The position numbers were made by a program, and so were the translations under genes. The notes under the pieces were generated by a model that was not told the origin of the DNA, ran no database searches, and saw only the letters and a program-made list of their open reading frames with translations. From Prolixibacteraceae bacterium (GTDB lineage: Bacteria > Bacteroidota > Bacteroidia > Bacteroidales > Prolixibacteraceae), in contig CANJNY010000042.1 of assembly GCA_947475715.1 (NCBI GenBank), positions 1 through 34,252 of the forward strand: a stretch of 34,252 nucleotides of DNA. Reading direction: 5' to 3'. Below, piece after piece: positions 15,511-24,670 of this stretch (positions within the stretch are counted from its first letter, which is position 1; each line of letters opens with the position of its first letter).

Positions 15511-16752
15511 ATGAACTCACGTGAACGCATTCTTGCTGCCATTAATCACCAACAACCTGACAGGGTTCCAATCGATCTGGGAGCAACACCAAGTTCCGGC
15601 ATTTCAGTGGTTGCCTATCAGAACCTGATCAAATACATGGGGAAGACACATCTCAAAACCTATGCCTATGATGTGATTCAGGAGGTTGCCCAACCCGAAA
15701 TGGAGTTGCTCGATTATTTCAATGTTGATGTGATTGATATTGGAAGACACTTTAATACGGATGAAAATTACTGGAAGGAGATGGAGATCATATCGGGTCA
15801 CAAAGCCCTTTATCCCAATTGGCTCAAGAGCGAACGACTTCCGGATGATTCCAACATTATTTATGGATCAACTGGTGAGATCATTGGCCGAATGCCCGTT
15901 GGAGCAACATTTTTTGATCAGACGATTTTCCCTTACCTCAATGGGTATCCGGATAATTACAACGATCTGGCAAGGGATATGAAACGGGTTATCTGGGGAG
16001 GTGTTGGCTTTACTCCCTGGGACTGGTCCGAGGAAAAGGATTTTTATAAAATCTTACGCGAAAAAACCATCGATCTTAAAAGAAATAGTGATAAAGCTTT
16101 ACTTCTCGGCATTGGATGCAACCTTTTCGAATGGGGCACATTTATCCGCAGAATGGACAATTTTCTCATGGATTTGCTCGCGGATCCGTCCAATGTTCAT
16201 GCATTTCTGGATGCTTTGATGGAAAGTCATATGTCAGCCCTTCAAAAAACAATCGAAGCCGTTGGGGATGTAGTGGATATTATTAAATTTGGCGATGATC
16301 TGGGAATGACTAACGGCCCGTTTATGTCGGTTGAAATGTATCAGGAATTTTTTAAGCCGCGACATAAGCAACTTTGTGATTATGTAAAAAATAATTCCAC
16401 TGCTCATACGATGTTGCATTGCTGTGGAGGAGTTTATGAATTGATTCCTGAATTAATTGAAGCCGGATTTGAAATTCTGAATCCGGTCCAGATTAACGCA
16501 GTGAATATGGAGCCTGAACGGTTAAAAAATGAATTTGGAAAGGATATTGTCTTCTGGGGCGGAGGTTGTGATACAAAAAGTATCCTCAATAATGCCACAC
16601 CGCAGAAGGTAAAGGATCATGTCAAACATAACCTGGAGATATTCAGTGCAGGTGGAGGGTATGTATTTAATACGGTTCATAATATTATGCCGGATGTCCC
16701 TCCGCAGAATATCGTAGCCATGTTTGAGGCTGTAAATGAATTTAATGCTTAA
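15511..16752 (+). CDS. URO-D/MtaA-superfamily protein, first gene of the mannose operon
   Basis: A 413-residue cytoplasmic protein of the uroporphyrinogen decarboxylase fold (COG0407), which also contains the MtaA/MtbA methylcobamide methyltransferases. Landmarks are NSRERILAAINHQQPDRVPID at the N-terminus, GDDLGMTNGPFMS (261-273), MLHCCGG (301-307), FWGGGCDT (348-355) and a GGGYVFNTVHNIMPDVPP C-terminal end. His303/Cys305 with Cys353 could form the H-x-C...C zinc site seen in methyltransferase members, which argues against haem synthesis. It is 34 bp ahead of the GH38 gene and opens the operon running to 23661. Its substrate is unknown; demethylation of a methylated sugar or an unrecognised lyase/aldolase-type role are only hypotheses. 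No corrinoid-protein gene is in the window. Confidence 0.8.
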   Translation: MNSRERILAAINHQQPDRVPIDLGATPSSGISVVAYQNLIKYMGKTHLKTYAYDVIQEVAQPEMELLDYFNVDVIDIGRHFNTDENYWKEMEIISGHKALYPNWLKSERLPDDSNIIYGSTGEIIGRMPVGATFFDQTIFPYLNGYPDNYNDLARDMKRVIWGGVGFTPWDWSEEKDFYKILREKTIDLKRNSDKALLLGIGCNLFEWGTFIRRMDNFLMDLLADPSNVHAFLDALMESHMSALQKTIEAVGDVVDIIKFGDDLGMTNGPFMSVEMYQEFFKPRHKQLCDYVKNNSTAHTMLHCCGGVYELIPELIEAGFEILNPVQINAVNMEPERLKNEFGKDIVFWGGGCDTKSILNNATPQKVKDHVKHNLEIFSAGGGYVFNTVHNIMPDVPPQNIVAMFEAVNEFNA

Positions 16753-16786
16753 ACTAAGATAAAAACGATCAATAACTAAACTGACA

Positions 16787-19456
16787 ATGAAAAGATTTAT
16801 TTTGAAGAATATAGCAGTTATCATGCTGATATTTATGGTGATGCCATTGGTAGTAGCTGCCAAAGGGAGTAGTGCAGATGCTGCATCAAAAGATACCGTT
16901 CATGTTGTAGGTCATGCCCATATGGATATGAACTGGCTCTGGACCTATTCCGAAACAATGAAGATGGCCAACGATAATCTCCGCCAAACGGTTGCTTTTA
17001 TGGATGAGTTTCCCGATTTTACGATGATCCAAAGTCAGGCCTCGGTTTATAATTTTGTTGAGAAGGTTGACCCTCCGTTGTTTGAACTGGTGAAAAAATA
17101 TGTAAGGGCGGGAAGGCTTGAATTAGGGGGCGGGATGTGGACCGAAGGGGATGTAAATCTTTCTTCCGGTGAGGCGATTGGCCGCTCATTTCTTTTGGGA
17201 CAGCGATATTTTCAAAATCATTTTGGCAAAATGGCGCATGTAGGTTGGTTGCCTGATAATTTTGGTCATATTTCACAAATGCCTCAGATTCTGAAACAGG
17301 CAGGTTGTGAATATTTTTATTTCCATCGTACCAAACCTTTTAAAGGTTCATTCTGGTGGATCGGAAGCGATTCTACCAAGGTATTGTGTTATGCCAATGA
17401 TGGTTATAATGGGGATATTAAACCAGACCTTAAAGACGAATTCAAAAAAATCACCCCAGACAAACACCGTTTACTGCAAATTACCGGCGTAGGAGACCAT
17501 GGTGGTGGTCCGACCCGTGCAAATATTGATATGGTCCATCAACTCGATAAAACACCCGGCTATCCGGCCGTTAAATTTACCTCTGCGGGAACATTTTTTG
17601 ACAAAATTTCTAAAGAGATGGAGGGGAGACCAACCCATCGCGGCGAAATGCAATTTATCTTCGAAGGGTGTTACACCAATGTATCCGATATTAAAGAGGG
17701 GAACAGGAACTGTGAGAACATGCTTTACAGCAGCGAATTTTTCAATTCTCTTCGGTGGCTGAACGGAGATAAATATCCGGATGCTGAACTTCGCGACCTT
17801 TGGACAACGGTAGCTTTTAACCAGTTTCATGACATTCTTCCAGGCTCTGCAATCAATGAAGCTAACAAGGAGGCAGTAGCCCGTTATGCCGACGTTCTGC
17901 GTAAATCAACCGATCTGCGCGACAATGCATTTCGTAAAATGGCCGATGAGGTGAATTTTAAAACCGGCATGGGACAACCTATTGTGGCATATAATCTCCA
18001 TCCTTCTACCCGAAAAACCATTATTGAGGCAAGTGTCTATTCCCATACTGAACCTGTAACCGTTAAGGTAAACAGTTGGGGCGATTTCTATGGTTCCAAA
18101 AATATTAAACCCATCGATAAGGGACAGGGAAAAGTGGCAACGGTGTTGGTTCGCGATGGTTCTGGCAAAAGCTATCCCGCTCAGATTGTCTGGGCAAAGG
18201 TTACCCCTCCGGGATTTACCTCAAAAGTGCAATTCATTGTAGATGATCTTCCTGCAGGTGGTTATAAAACCTTTTATGTAGATGTGACTAAACCCGGAGA
18301 GTACAATGAACCGATTTCATTTAAAGATAAAACCTTTGAAACCGATTTTTTCACGATTAAAATTGATATGAAAACCGGTGGCATAGTAAGTCTGTATGAT
18401 AAGCGTACAAAGACCGAATGTGTAAAAAAAGGGGGTCAGCTTAATACCCTTCGGATGTTTCAGGAGGATAAAAAAGGGGGAATGAAGTCCTGGGTATTGA
18501 ATAAAAATATGAAAATCGAGGATGTTAAAAATATAGTAAGTGTTAAAGTTGTCGAAGATGGACCTGTCAGAGCCTGTATCGAAACGGTAAAGACCTGGGG
18601 AAAATCAAGATTCATAGAACGGGCTTATATCTATCGTTCTTATCCACGTATCACCTACGACATGGAGGTGCATTGGCTGGAGACCGGATCAGATTCAACC
18701 AACTCTCCGATGTTACGTGCCGTATTCCCGCTTGCAATTCAAAAATCGGGCTTTTATTGCCAGGTCCCTTTTGACATTGTTGAAAGACCGGCTGATGGAT
18801 TAATTGCCGGAAAGCCCATTGCCGAATCGCTCAAGCATCGCAACGACTATGGAATTATCTCAGAACCTAATGATGGACAGGAAGTTCCTGCTCAGAAATG
18901 GGTTGATGTAAATGACGGAAAAACGGGTATTGCCCTTCTGAATAAAACCAAATATGGCCATTCCTTTGAAAAGGGAGAATTGAGAATCACCCTGATGAGA
19001 TCTGCCGGTGACCCCGATATTTATCCTAATCTTGGTAAATTCAACATTAGCTATGCCCTTTATCCTCACGCTGCAGATTGGAAAAACGACGTCTGGGCCG
19101 AAGGAGATGATTTTAATGTCCCGGTTTATGCCGCTGAACCCCCTTCACTGGCACTGGTTAAAGCTCATGCAACACGCCCCGAAGAGGCCTCGTTTTTCTC
19201 CGTTTTACCTTCAAATGTAATTATGAGTGGTGTAAAACAGTCGGAGGAAGGGGATGAACTTATCGTTCGGTTGGTTGAAATTACGGGAAAAGAAGCCTCA
19301 ACAACTGTTATGCTTCCTTTCGCTGCAAAATCGGTGCGCAGGCTTAATATCCTTGAGTTTCCTATGGAAAATACACAAGCCCCTGAAATTCAAGGGACGA
19401 AAGTCAATATTAAATTAAAACCACACGAAATAATTACACTTGGTATAAAGCAATAA
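16787..19456 (+). CDS. GH38 alpha-mannosidase, canonical, secreted
   Basis: An 889-residue retaining, zinc-dependent alpha-mannosidase. The signal peptide covers about 1-25. The catalytic domain shows HAHMDMNWLW (43-52; zinc His45, Asp47), the nucleophile block WLPDNFGHISQMPQIL (154-169, Asp157) and FNQFHDILPG (344-353, zinc His348). The C-terminal beta-rich GH38 domains follow from about 500. Compared with the two other GH38-like proteins here, it lacks an N-terminal beta-sandwich and keeps a classical D-x-FGHS-type block. It sits between a URO-D gene (34 bp) and a DUF4432 gene (5 bp), so it is the only exported enzyme in an otherwise cytoplasmic operon and presumably supplies mannose to it. 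Confidence 0.9.
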   Translation: MKRFILKNIAVIMLIFMVMPLVVAAKGSSADAASKDTVHVVGHAHMDMNWLWTYSETMKMANDNLRQTVAFMDEFPDFTMIQSQASVYNFVEKVDPPLFELVKKYVRAGRLELGGGMWTEGDVNLSSGEAIGRSFLLGQRYFQNHFGKMAHVGWLPDNFGHISQMPQILKQAGCEYFYFHRTKPFKGSFWWIGSDSTKVLCYANDGYNGDIKPDLKDEFKKITPDKHRLLQITGVGDHGGGPTRANIDMVHQLDKTPGYPAVKFTSAGTFFDKISKEMEGRPTHRGEMQFIFEGCYTNVSDIKEGNRNCENMLYSSEFFNSLRWLNGDKYPDAELRDLWTTVAFNQFHDILPGSAINEANKEAVARYADVLRKSTDLRDNAFRKMADEVNFKTGMGQPIVAYNLHPSTRKTIIEASVYSHTEPVTVKVNSWGDFYGSKNIKPIDKGQGKVATVLVRDGSGKSYPAQIVWAKVTPPGFTSKVQFIVDDLPAGGYKTFYVDVTKPGEYNEPISFKDKTFETDFFTIKIDMKTGGIVSLYDKRTKTECVKKGGQLNTLRMFQEDKKGGMKSWVLNKNMKIEDVKNIVSVKVVEDGPVRACIETVKTWGKSRFIERAYIYRSYPRITYDMEVHWLETGSDSTNSPMLRAVFPLAIQKSGFYCQVPFDIVERPADGLIAGKPIAESLKHRNDYGIISEPNDGQEVPAQKWVDVNDGKTGIALLNKTKYGHSFEKGELRITLMRSAGDPDIYPNLGKFNISYALYPHAADWKNDVWAEGDDFNVPVYAAEPPSLALVKAHATRPEEASFFSVLPSNVIMSGVKQSEEGDELIVRLVEITGKEASTTVMLPFAAKSVRRLNILEFPMENTQAPEIQGTKVNIKLKPHEIITLGIKQ

Positions 19457-19461
19457 AATTT

Positions 19462-20523
19462 ATGACAGCAAAAAATGTGAATAAAAGGGAGATGCTCCGT
19501 TATGTCGGGGATGTTAGTCAACTATTTGGAATTAAGGAATATGTCCTTGTTGATGGAAAAGCCAAAGGGGTGAGGGCTTTTGATGTAAAAAACGGTTCCG
19601 GCCTTGAGTTTACAATTCTGGCTGATCGCTGCCTTGATATTGCCGGATTATCGTTCAACGGAATTAACTGCAGTTATATCACCAAAGCAGGTATTGTTGC
19701 CCCTGAATATTATGATGATAATGGTATCGGGTTTCTGCGCAGTTATTTGGCCGGTTTTCTCACCACTTGTGGGTTGCGTAATGTTGGCTCACCATGCGAA
19801 GAAAACGGAGAGTATTTTCCGCTTCACGGAAGAATGGGCAACACCCCTGCGGAACAGGTAAATGCTTCAACCGAATGGATTGATGACGTTCCTACCCTTA
19901 CAATCAGCGGGCAAATGCGTGAGGCACGGCTTTTTGGCGAGAACCTTGTTCTGAGTAGAAAAATCATCTCAAAATATGGCGAAAATAAAATAATCCTTAA
20001 AAATTCCATTGAAAATCTGGGTTTTAAACGTGAGGAACTGAATCTGCTGTTTCACTTTAACATGGGTTATCCGCTTTTAGATGCCGATTCAATTCTGGTC
20101 ACTCCAACGGCAAAACTTATTCCGAGGGATCAGGAGGCAATCAACGGTGCTGCACTATCGGGCGAATGCCAGTCGCCAACTCCAGATTATGCAGAACAGG
20201 TGTTCTATCATGATTTAAATTCAGATCAGGATGGTAATACCTGTGTGGCCCTGATTAATAAACGACTTGAAATAGGTGTTGTTCTGAATTACAGTAAAAA
20301 CGAACTCTTCAATTTTGCACAGTGGAAGCAAATGGGAGAAGGGGATTATGTAATGGGAATGGAACCTTGTAATTGTTTCGTCGGCGGTCGCATCGATCCC
20401 CGAAATGCAGATGTAAAGGAGTATCTCGAACCGGGTGAAATCCGAAATATTGATCTGACCATTGAACTTCTCAATGGAATGGAGCAGATTAATGCGATGA
20501 TCCGAAAAATAAAGGAATTATAA
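19462..20523 (+). CDS. DUF4432 aldose-1-epimerase-like protein
   Basis: A 353-residue cytoplasmic protein of the DUF4432 family, a branch of the galactose mutarotase-like fold. Landmarks: ILADRCLDIAGLSFNG (about 52-67), FLTTCGLRNVGSP (about 99-111), FPLHGRMGNTPAEQV (118-132) and a C-terminal MGMEPCNCFVGGR (about 294-306). Family members are found in sugar operons and are thought to handle sugar anomers or related epimerisation, but the reaction is not settled. The ATG is 5 bp after the GH38 stop, so it is cotranscribed. In this operon it could interconvert anomers of mannose or fructose before isomerisation or phosphorylation (inference). Confidence 0.82.
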   Translation: MTAKNVNKREMLRYVGDVSQLFGIKEYVLVDGKAKGVRAFDVKNGSGLEFTILADRCLDIAGLSFNGINCSYITKAGIVAPEYYDDNGIGFLRSYLAGFLTTCGLRNVGSPCEENGEYFPLHGRMGNTPAEQVNASTEWIDDVPTLTISGQMREARLFGENLVLSRKIISKYGENKIILKNSIENLGFKREELNLLFHFNMGYPLLDADSILVTPTAKLIPRDQEAINGAALSGECQSPTPDYAEQVFYHDLNSDQDGNTCVALINKRLEIGVVLNYSKNELFNFAQWKQMGEGDYVMGMEPCNCFVGGRIDPRNADVKEYLEPGEIRNIDLTIELLNGMEQINAMIRKIKEL

Positions 20524-20590
20524 TAACCTTAAGTAGATTTCTAATTGCAGATATAAAATGCATTTAATTAAATTATAAAATAACAACCAT

Positions 20591-21265
20591 ATGAAGCGCA
20601 GCGAAATAAACAAGATCCTGTTGGATGCAAAGGTATTTATGGCCGAAAAACAATTTATCTTACCTCCATGGGCGTACTGGAGTGTTGAGGATTGGAAAGA
20701 AAATAAGGAAAGTGCTCACGAAGTTATTGAAAATATGCTTGGCTGGGATATTACCGACTTTGGGTCAGGTGATTTCTATAAAAGAGGCCTGTTTTTGTTC
20801 ACCATCCGCAATGGGAAATTGAATGTCGATAAGAAGCCCTATGCCGAGAAAATCATGATTGTGGAGGAAAATCAGGAAACACCCATGCATTTTCACTGGG
20901 CTAAAATGGAAGATATCATCAATCGTGGCGGAGGTAACCTGGTTATTGATTTATACCAGTCGGATAAAGAAGAGGATTTTTCTGACCTCCCGTTCAGTGT
21001 AAAAACTGACGGAATTGTGCGTCACATGCAACCCGGCGACTCGGTAATACTAAACCCTGGTGAAAGTATTTGCCTTGAACAGGGAATTTATCATCGCTTT
21101 TATGGGGAGCCCGGAAAAGGAAAGGTGCTTGTGGGAGAGGTGAGCAGCGTAAACGATGATTCATCCGATAACCGCTTCCACGAAACAATTGGACGTTTTC
21201 CTGTAATCGAAGAGGATGAGCAGCCGATCCATTTAATGGCCTCCGATTATAAGAAATTTTTGTAG
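20591..21265 (+). CDS. D-lyxose/D-mannose isomerase
   Basis: A 224-residue cupin-fold ketol-isomerase. Family members convert D-lyxose to D-xylulose and D-mannose to D-fructose with a divalent metal. The sequence is strongly family-like: MKRSEIN, NMLGWDITDFGSGDF (48-62), KPYAEKIMIVEE, TPMHFHWAKMEDIINRGGGN (97-116), GIYHRFYGEPGKG and VGEVSSVNDDSSDNRF. His100, His102, Glu107 and His168 are the probable metal ligands or active-site residues. The start is the ATG at 20591, 67 bp after DUF4432. In an operon with alpha-mannosidase and sugar kinase, mannose-to-fructose isomerisation is the likely physiological role. Confidence 0.88.
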   Translation: MKRSEINKILLDAKVFMAEKQFILPPWAYWSVEDWKENKESAHEVIENMLGWDITDFGSGDFYKRGLFLFTIRNGKLNVDKKPYAEKIMIVEENQETPMHFHWAKMEDIINRGGGNLVIDLYQSDKEEDFSDLPFSVKTDGIVRHMQPGDSVILNPGESICLEQGIYHRFYGEPGKGKVLVGEVSSVNDDSSDNRFHETIGRFPVIEEDEQPIHLMASDYKKFL

Positions 21266-21268
21266 GCG

Positions 21269-22471
21269 ATGAGCAAAAAAATTATTGTGGCTGGTACCGG
21301 ATGTGCACTTGCTGATTATTTGTATACCGGAGTTCGTTTTAATTCTCCTGTTTTTGAAAAATACCTCTCGCACAATGCCGGGGATGGTGGTCTTGCTCCC
21401 GGAAGACTCGTTTTCACAGAAGAACTCGAGAAATTCTCAGGTGTTTCGTATGCTGAAATAAGCAGTGAACTAACAGGTGGCGAATCACCTGAGGCAGTAA
21501 ATATTGGCGGACCGGGGTTGGTTTCATTGATTAATGCAGCACAGCTGCTTCCTCAGGAAGATTTTGAAGTGCACTTTTACGGTGGAACAGGAAAGGATGA
21601 AACTGCTGATTTTATTGAAAAACTGGTGCGGAAAACACCTCTGAACATCGATCATTACCATCGGATTTCCGAAAAGCGAACTCCGTTTACCGATGTGCTT
21701 TCTGATTCTACCTACGATAACAATCATGGAGAGCGGACATTTATTAATAACATTGGTGCTGCATGGGATTATACCCCTGACCTGCTTGGGGACGATTTTT
21801 TCAACGCGGATATCGTCTGTTTTGGTGGAACGGCACTTGTTCCACGGATACACGATAATCTCACAAGCTTGCTGTCCCGGGCTAAAGAAAGTGGCTGTAT
21901 AACAGTGGTTAATACCGTTTTTGATTTTAGGAATGAGAAATTAAATCCGGGGAAACCCTGGCCGCTTGTTGAAACTCCGGAGGATTATAAACTCATTGAT
22001 TTACTGATCATGGATTGTGAAGAATCACTCAAAATCAGCGGTCAAAAAACGATTGATGAAGCTGCCCAATATTTTGTAGATCTCGATGTTTCAACATTGG
22101 TGATCACAAACGGGGCTCAGCACTTCTACATCTTCTCGAACGGGAAATTATTTGAAAAATCAGAATTGAAAAAGCTTCCGGTTTCTCAAAAGGTGAACGA
22201 AGATTTTAAACACAACCCCTCTTCCAAAGGGGATACCACAGGTTGCGGCGATAACTTTGCCGGGGGAATCATCACCTCAGTGGCACATCAGTTAAAAACC
22301 GGGATAATTGGAGAATTTAATTTGACCGAAGCGATTGCCTGGGGTGTAGCCTCAGGAGGCTTTGCCTGTTATTATATTGGAGGGACCTATATTGAACGGG
22401 AACCACGTGAGAAATATACAATTCTGGAAATATTTAAACTTCAGTACCTAATGCAAATTTCTACGAGGTGA
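21269..22471 (+). CDS. PfkB-family sugar kinase
   Basis: A 400-residue ribokinase-fold ATP-dependent kinase. It shows an N-terminal nucleotide-sugar fold start (KKIIVAGTGCALADYLY), a substrate-side NIGGPGLVSLINAAQLL (78-94) and GGTGKD (105-110), and the ATP/anion-hole motif GDTTGCGDNFAGG (321-333) with Asp328 as catalytic base. It is longer than a typical fructokinase because of an insert around residues 23-75. The ATG is 3 bp after the isomerase stop and its TGA overlaps the GTG start of the next gene, so translation is coupled. Phosphorylation of fructose made by the isomerase is the simplest reading; the substrate cannot be proven from sequence. Confidence 0.88.
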   Translation: MSKKIIVAGTGCALADYLYTGVRFNSPVFEKYLSHNAGDGGLAPGRLVFTEELEKFSGVSYAEISSELTGGESPEAVNIGGPGLVSLINAAQLLPQEDFEVHFYGGTGKDETADFIEKLVRKTPLNIDHYHRISEKRTPFTDVLSDSTYDNNHGERTFINNIGAAWDYTPDLLGDDFFNADIVCFGGTALVPRIHDNLTSLLSRAKESGCITVVNTVFDFRNEKLNPGKPWPLVETPEDYKLIDLLIMDCEESLKISGQKTIDEAAQYFVDLDVSTLVITNGAQHFYIFSNGKLFEKSELKKLPVSQKVNEDFKHNPSSKGDTTGCGDNFAGGIITSVAHQLKTGIIGEFNLTEAIAWGVASGGFACYYIGGTYIEREPREKYTILEIFKLQYLMQISTR

Positions 22472-23661
22472 TTAATGATTCCGAAAATAAATTAGTCCTT
22501 TTCGGAGCGGGTAAAATTGGCCGCTCATTCATCGGTCAGCTCTTTAGCAAAGGTGGCTATGAAGTTGTTTTTATTGACGTTTTTAAACCTGTAATCGACG
22601 AATTAAATAGTCGTCACAGCTATCGAGTGGTGGTTAAAGACGAAGTTGAATCGGTTATTCTGGTAAATAATGTCAGGGGTGTTTTTGGCGGTGACGAGGA
22701 TCAGGTGATCCGCGAAATTGCAACCGCGCGAATTGTTGCTGTGTCGGTTGGGTTGCACGGCTTAAAGGCAATCATGCATTTGATCGCCAAAGGTTTGGTG
22801 GCACGATATGAAGTGCCGGATGCAGCACCACTGGATATAATCATCGCCGAGAATCTAAGGAATGCCGCTGAATTTATCCATGAGGAGCTTAAAACACATT
22901 TACCCGAAGGATATCTTTTGAATGAACGGGTGGGGCTGATTGAAACAAGTATCGGCAAAATGGTTCCGATCATGCTGAAAAAAGAGATGGAGGCTGATAT
23001 TCTGCAGGTTTTTGCGGAGCCTTACAATACACTGATCCTCGATAAGCTGGCATTTAAGAATCTGATTCCGCAGATCGAGGGGCTTGCTCCCAAGGAGAAT
23101 ATGAAGGCGTGGGTAGACCGAAAACTGTTTATCCACAATCTGGGTCATGCGGCTACGGCTTATTTTGGTTTTATTGCCCATCCGGAGTCCACCTTTTTAT
23201 ATGAAGTTTTATCTGGTCAATCGATAAAAGATAAGGTTCGCCAAACCATGCTTCAGGCAGCGGCTATCTTGCTGGCAAAGTACCCTGATGAATTTACGAT
23301 GGAGGCACTTATTGATCATACCGATGATCTGATCCGCAGGTTTCAAAACAAAGCCTTGGGAGATACAGTTTTCCGTGTTGGGTGTGATTTGCAGCGTAAA
23401 CTTGGAAAAGAGGACCGGATGGCCGGAGCAATCCATCTGGCGCGTGAATTGCACCTCCCGTATGATTTGATTTTACAGGCTTTGGTTGCGGGATTTCACT
23501 TCAGGGCTAAAGATGAAGCAGGCAATCTTTTGCCTGCTGACATGGAATTTGCGGCTATTTATGCTAAAGGTATAACGGAGGTGATGACCACTGTTTGTGG
23601 ATTTGAGGAAAACAGAGATGATGAAGTGATTAAGGAAGCAATTATACTTGATAAAATATGA
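22468..23661 (+). CDS. Mannitol-1-phosphate 5-dehydrogenase-like protein
   Basis: A 397-residue NAD-dependent polyol dehydrogenase of the mannitol dehydrogenase superfamily; the length matches the mannitol-1-phosphate type and not the longer mannitol 2-dehydrogenases. The Rossmann motif is FGAGKIGRSFIG (12-23); the catalytic signature is DRKLFIHNLGHAATAYFG (217-234) with Lys219, Asn224 and His227. It starts with GTG in a GTGA overlap with the kinase gene. It could interconvert fructose-6-phosphate and mannitol-1-phosphate, giving mannitol as a sink or source in the mannose/fructose route (inference). Its end may mark an insertion boundary: a 26-codon open stretch follows in another frame. Confidence 0.87.
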   Translation: MINDSENKLVLFGAGKIGRSFIGQLFSKGGYEVVFIDVFKPVIDELNSRHSYRVVVKDEVESVILVNNVRGVFGGDEDQVIREIATARIVAVSVGLHGLKAIMHLIAKGLVARYEVPDAAPLDIIIAENLRNAAEFIHEELKTHLPEGYLLNERVGLIETSIGKMVPIMLKKEMEADILQVFAEPYNTLILDKLAFKNLIPQIEGLAPKENMKAWVDRKLFIHNLGHAATAYFGFIAHPESTFLYEVLSGQSIKDKVRQTMLQAAAILLAKYPDEFTMEALIDHTDDLIRRFQNKALGDTVFRVGCDLQRKLGKEDRMAGAIHLARELHLPYDLILQALVAGFHFRAKDEAGNLLPADMEFAAIYAKGITEVMTTVCGFEENRDDEVIKEAIILDKI

Positions 23662-23737
23662 AAATGAGATCGAGGAAGAATTAAGTATAACGGCTGAGAG
23701 TGAAGTCGAATATGAAATGGACAAAAATCCTATTTAA
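23657..23737 (+). pseudogene. Possible C-terminal remnant ahead of the Bro-N/Fic gene
   Basis: Between the dehydrogenase stop and the Bro-N/Fic start, one frame reads YENEIEEELSITAESEVEYE and ends MDKNPI before TAA, three bases before the Bro-N/Fic ATG. It has no start codon of its own upstream and an acidic, protein-like composition. It may be the tail of the gene that originally preceded the Bro-N/Fic gene, carried in with it, but the stretch is short and could be chance. Confidence 0.25.
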
Positions 23738-23740
23738 AAA

Positions 23741-24643
23741 ATGAACGCGCAGCAAAAAATATCCATCCGTTTTTTTGACGACCGCGAAGTGCGGGCAATC
23801 TGGGACGAGCAAAACGCCAAGTGGTGGTTTTCGGTGCTGGATATAGTAGCCGTTCTTACCAATCAAAACGACTATACGAAAACCCGAAACTATTGGAAAT
23901 ACCTAAAAGCCAGGTTAAAGAAAGAAAATAGTGAAGTGGGTAGTGCCACTACCCAGTTGGTTAGTATAACTACCCAACTGAAATTGCTTGCCCCTGATGG
24001 TAAAAGGCGTTTGTCAGATATGCTTGATTACAAAGGAATTATTGCATTGGGCAAACAGTTTCCGGGCAAAAAGGCAAACCGATTTATTGAATGGTTTACC
24101 TTTAGTGATGAAAGCATCGACGGAAAAAGCAAAACAAAGGCTTATGCACTGTTTGAAAGTAGCTTGATCGACAGCATAGAGGTCGGCACAACTAATGGGT
24201 TAAAGCAAATTCACGCTTACTTGTTTGGTGGCTTGTATGATTTTGCCGGGCAAATCAGACAAAAAAACATTTCGAAAGGCGGTTTCCAATTTGCAGTTTC
24301 ACAATTCCTTGGTGCCACATTAAAACAAATAGAACAAATGCCCGAAAATACCTTTGATGAAATTGTTGAAAAATATGTTGAAATGAACATTGCTCACCCA
24401 TTTATGGAAGGCAACGGCAGAACCACCCGAATATGGCTGGATTTGATATTGAAAAAACGGCTGAAAAAATGCGTGGATTGGAGCAAAATAAGCAAAACAG
24501 ATTATATGAACGCAATGGTAAAGAGTGCCGTAAACAGCAGCACCCTAAACGAGTTGCTGAAAAATGCCCTTACCGACCAAATAAACAGCAGGGAAATGTA
24601 TATGAAAGGAATTGATTACTCTTATTATTATGAGGAAAATTAA
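23741..24643 (+). CDS. Bro-N/Fic fusion protein, probable AMP-transferase
   Basis: A 300-residue protein joining a Bro-N-like, antirepressor-type DNA-binding domain (about 5-120: [62 protein letters not shown]) to a Fic domain (about 130-300). The Fic active-site loop [12 protein letters not shown] (219-230) is complete, with His219 as expected catalyst. The C-terminus ends SYYYEEN, which resembles the C-terminal inhibitory (S/T)xxxE(G/N) helix of class III Fic proteins such as NmFic, so it may be self-inhibited. Inside Bro-N, TTQL is duplicated (residues 68-80, [13 protein letters not shown]), and the DNA there has two inverted repeats (23939-23953, 23954-23980). It is accessory in the glycan locus; a stress or phage-defence toxin is plausible. 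Confidence 0.85.
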   Translation: MNAQQKISIRFFDDREVRAIWDEQNAKWWFSVLDIVAVLTNQNDYTKTRNYWKYLKARLKKENSEVGSATTQLVSITTQLKLLAPDGKRRLSDMLDYKGIIALGKQFPGKKANRFIEWFTFSDESIDGKSKTKAYALFESSLIDSIEVGTTNGLKQIHAYLFGGLYDFAGQIRQKNISKGGFQFAVSQFLGATLKQIEQMPENTFDEIVEKYVEMNIAHPFMEGNGRTTRIWLDLILKKRLKKCVDWSKISKTDYMNAMVKSAVNSSTLNELLKNALTDQINSREMYMKGIDYSYYYEEN

Positions 24644-24670
24644 TAAAAAAATGATTACCCCAAAAAAAGA

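Noticed and set aside
15511-16752. hemE (true uroporphyrinogen decarboxylase)
   Set aside because: The HCC and GGGCDT motifs, the C-terminal VHNIMPDVPP block and the sugar-operon context fit the wider URO-D/MtaA superfamily better than haem synthesis.
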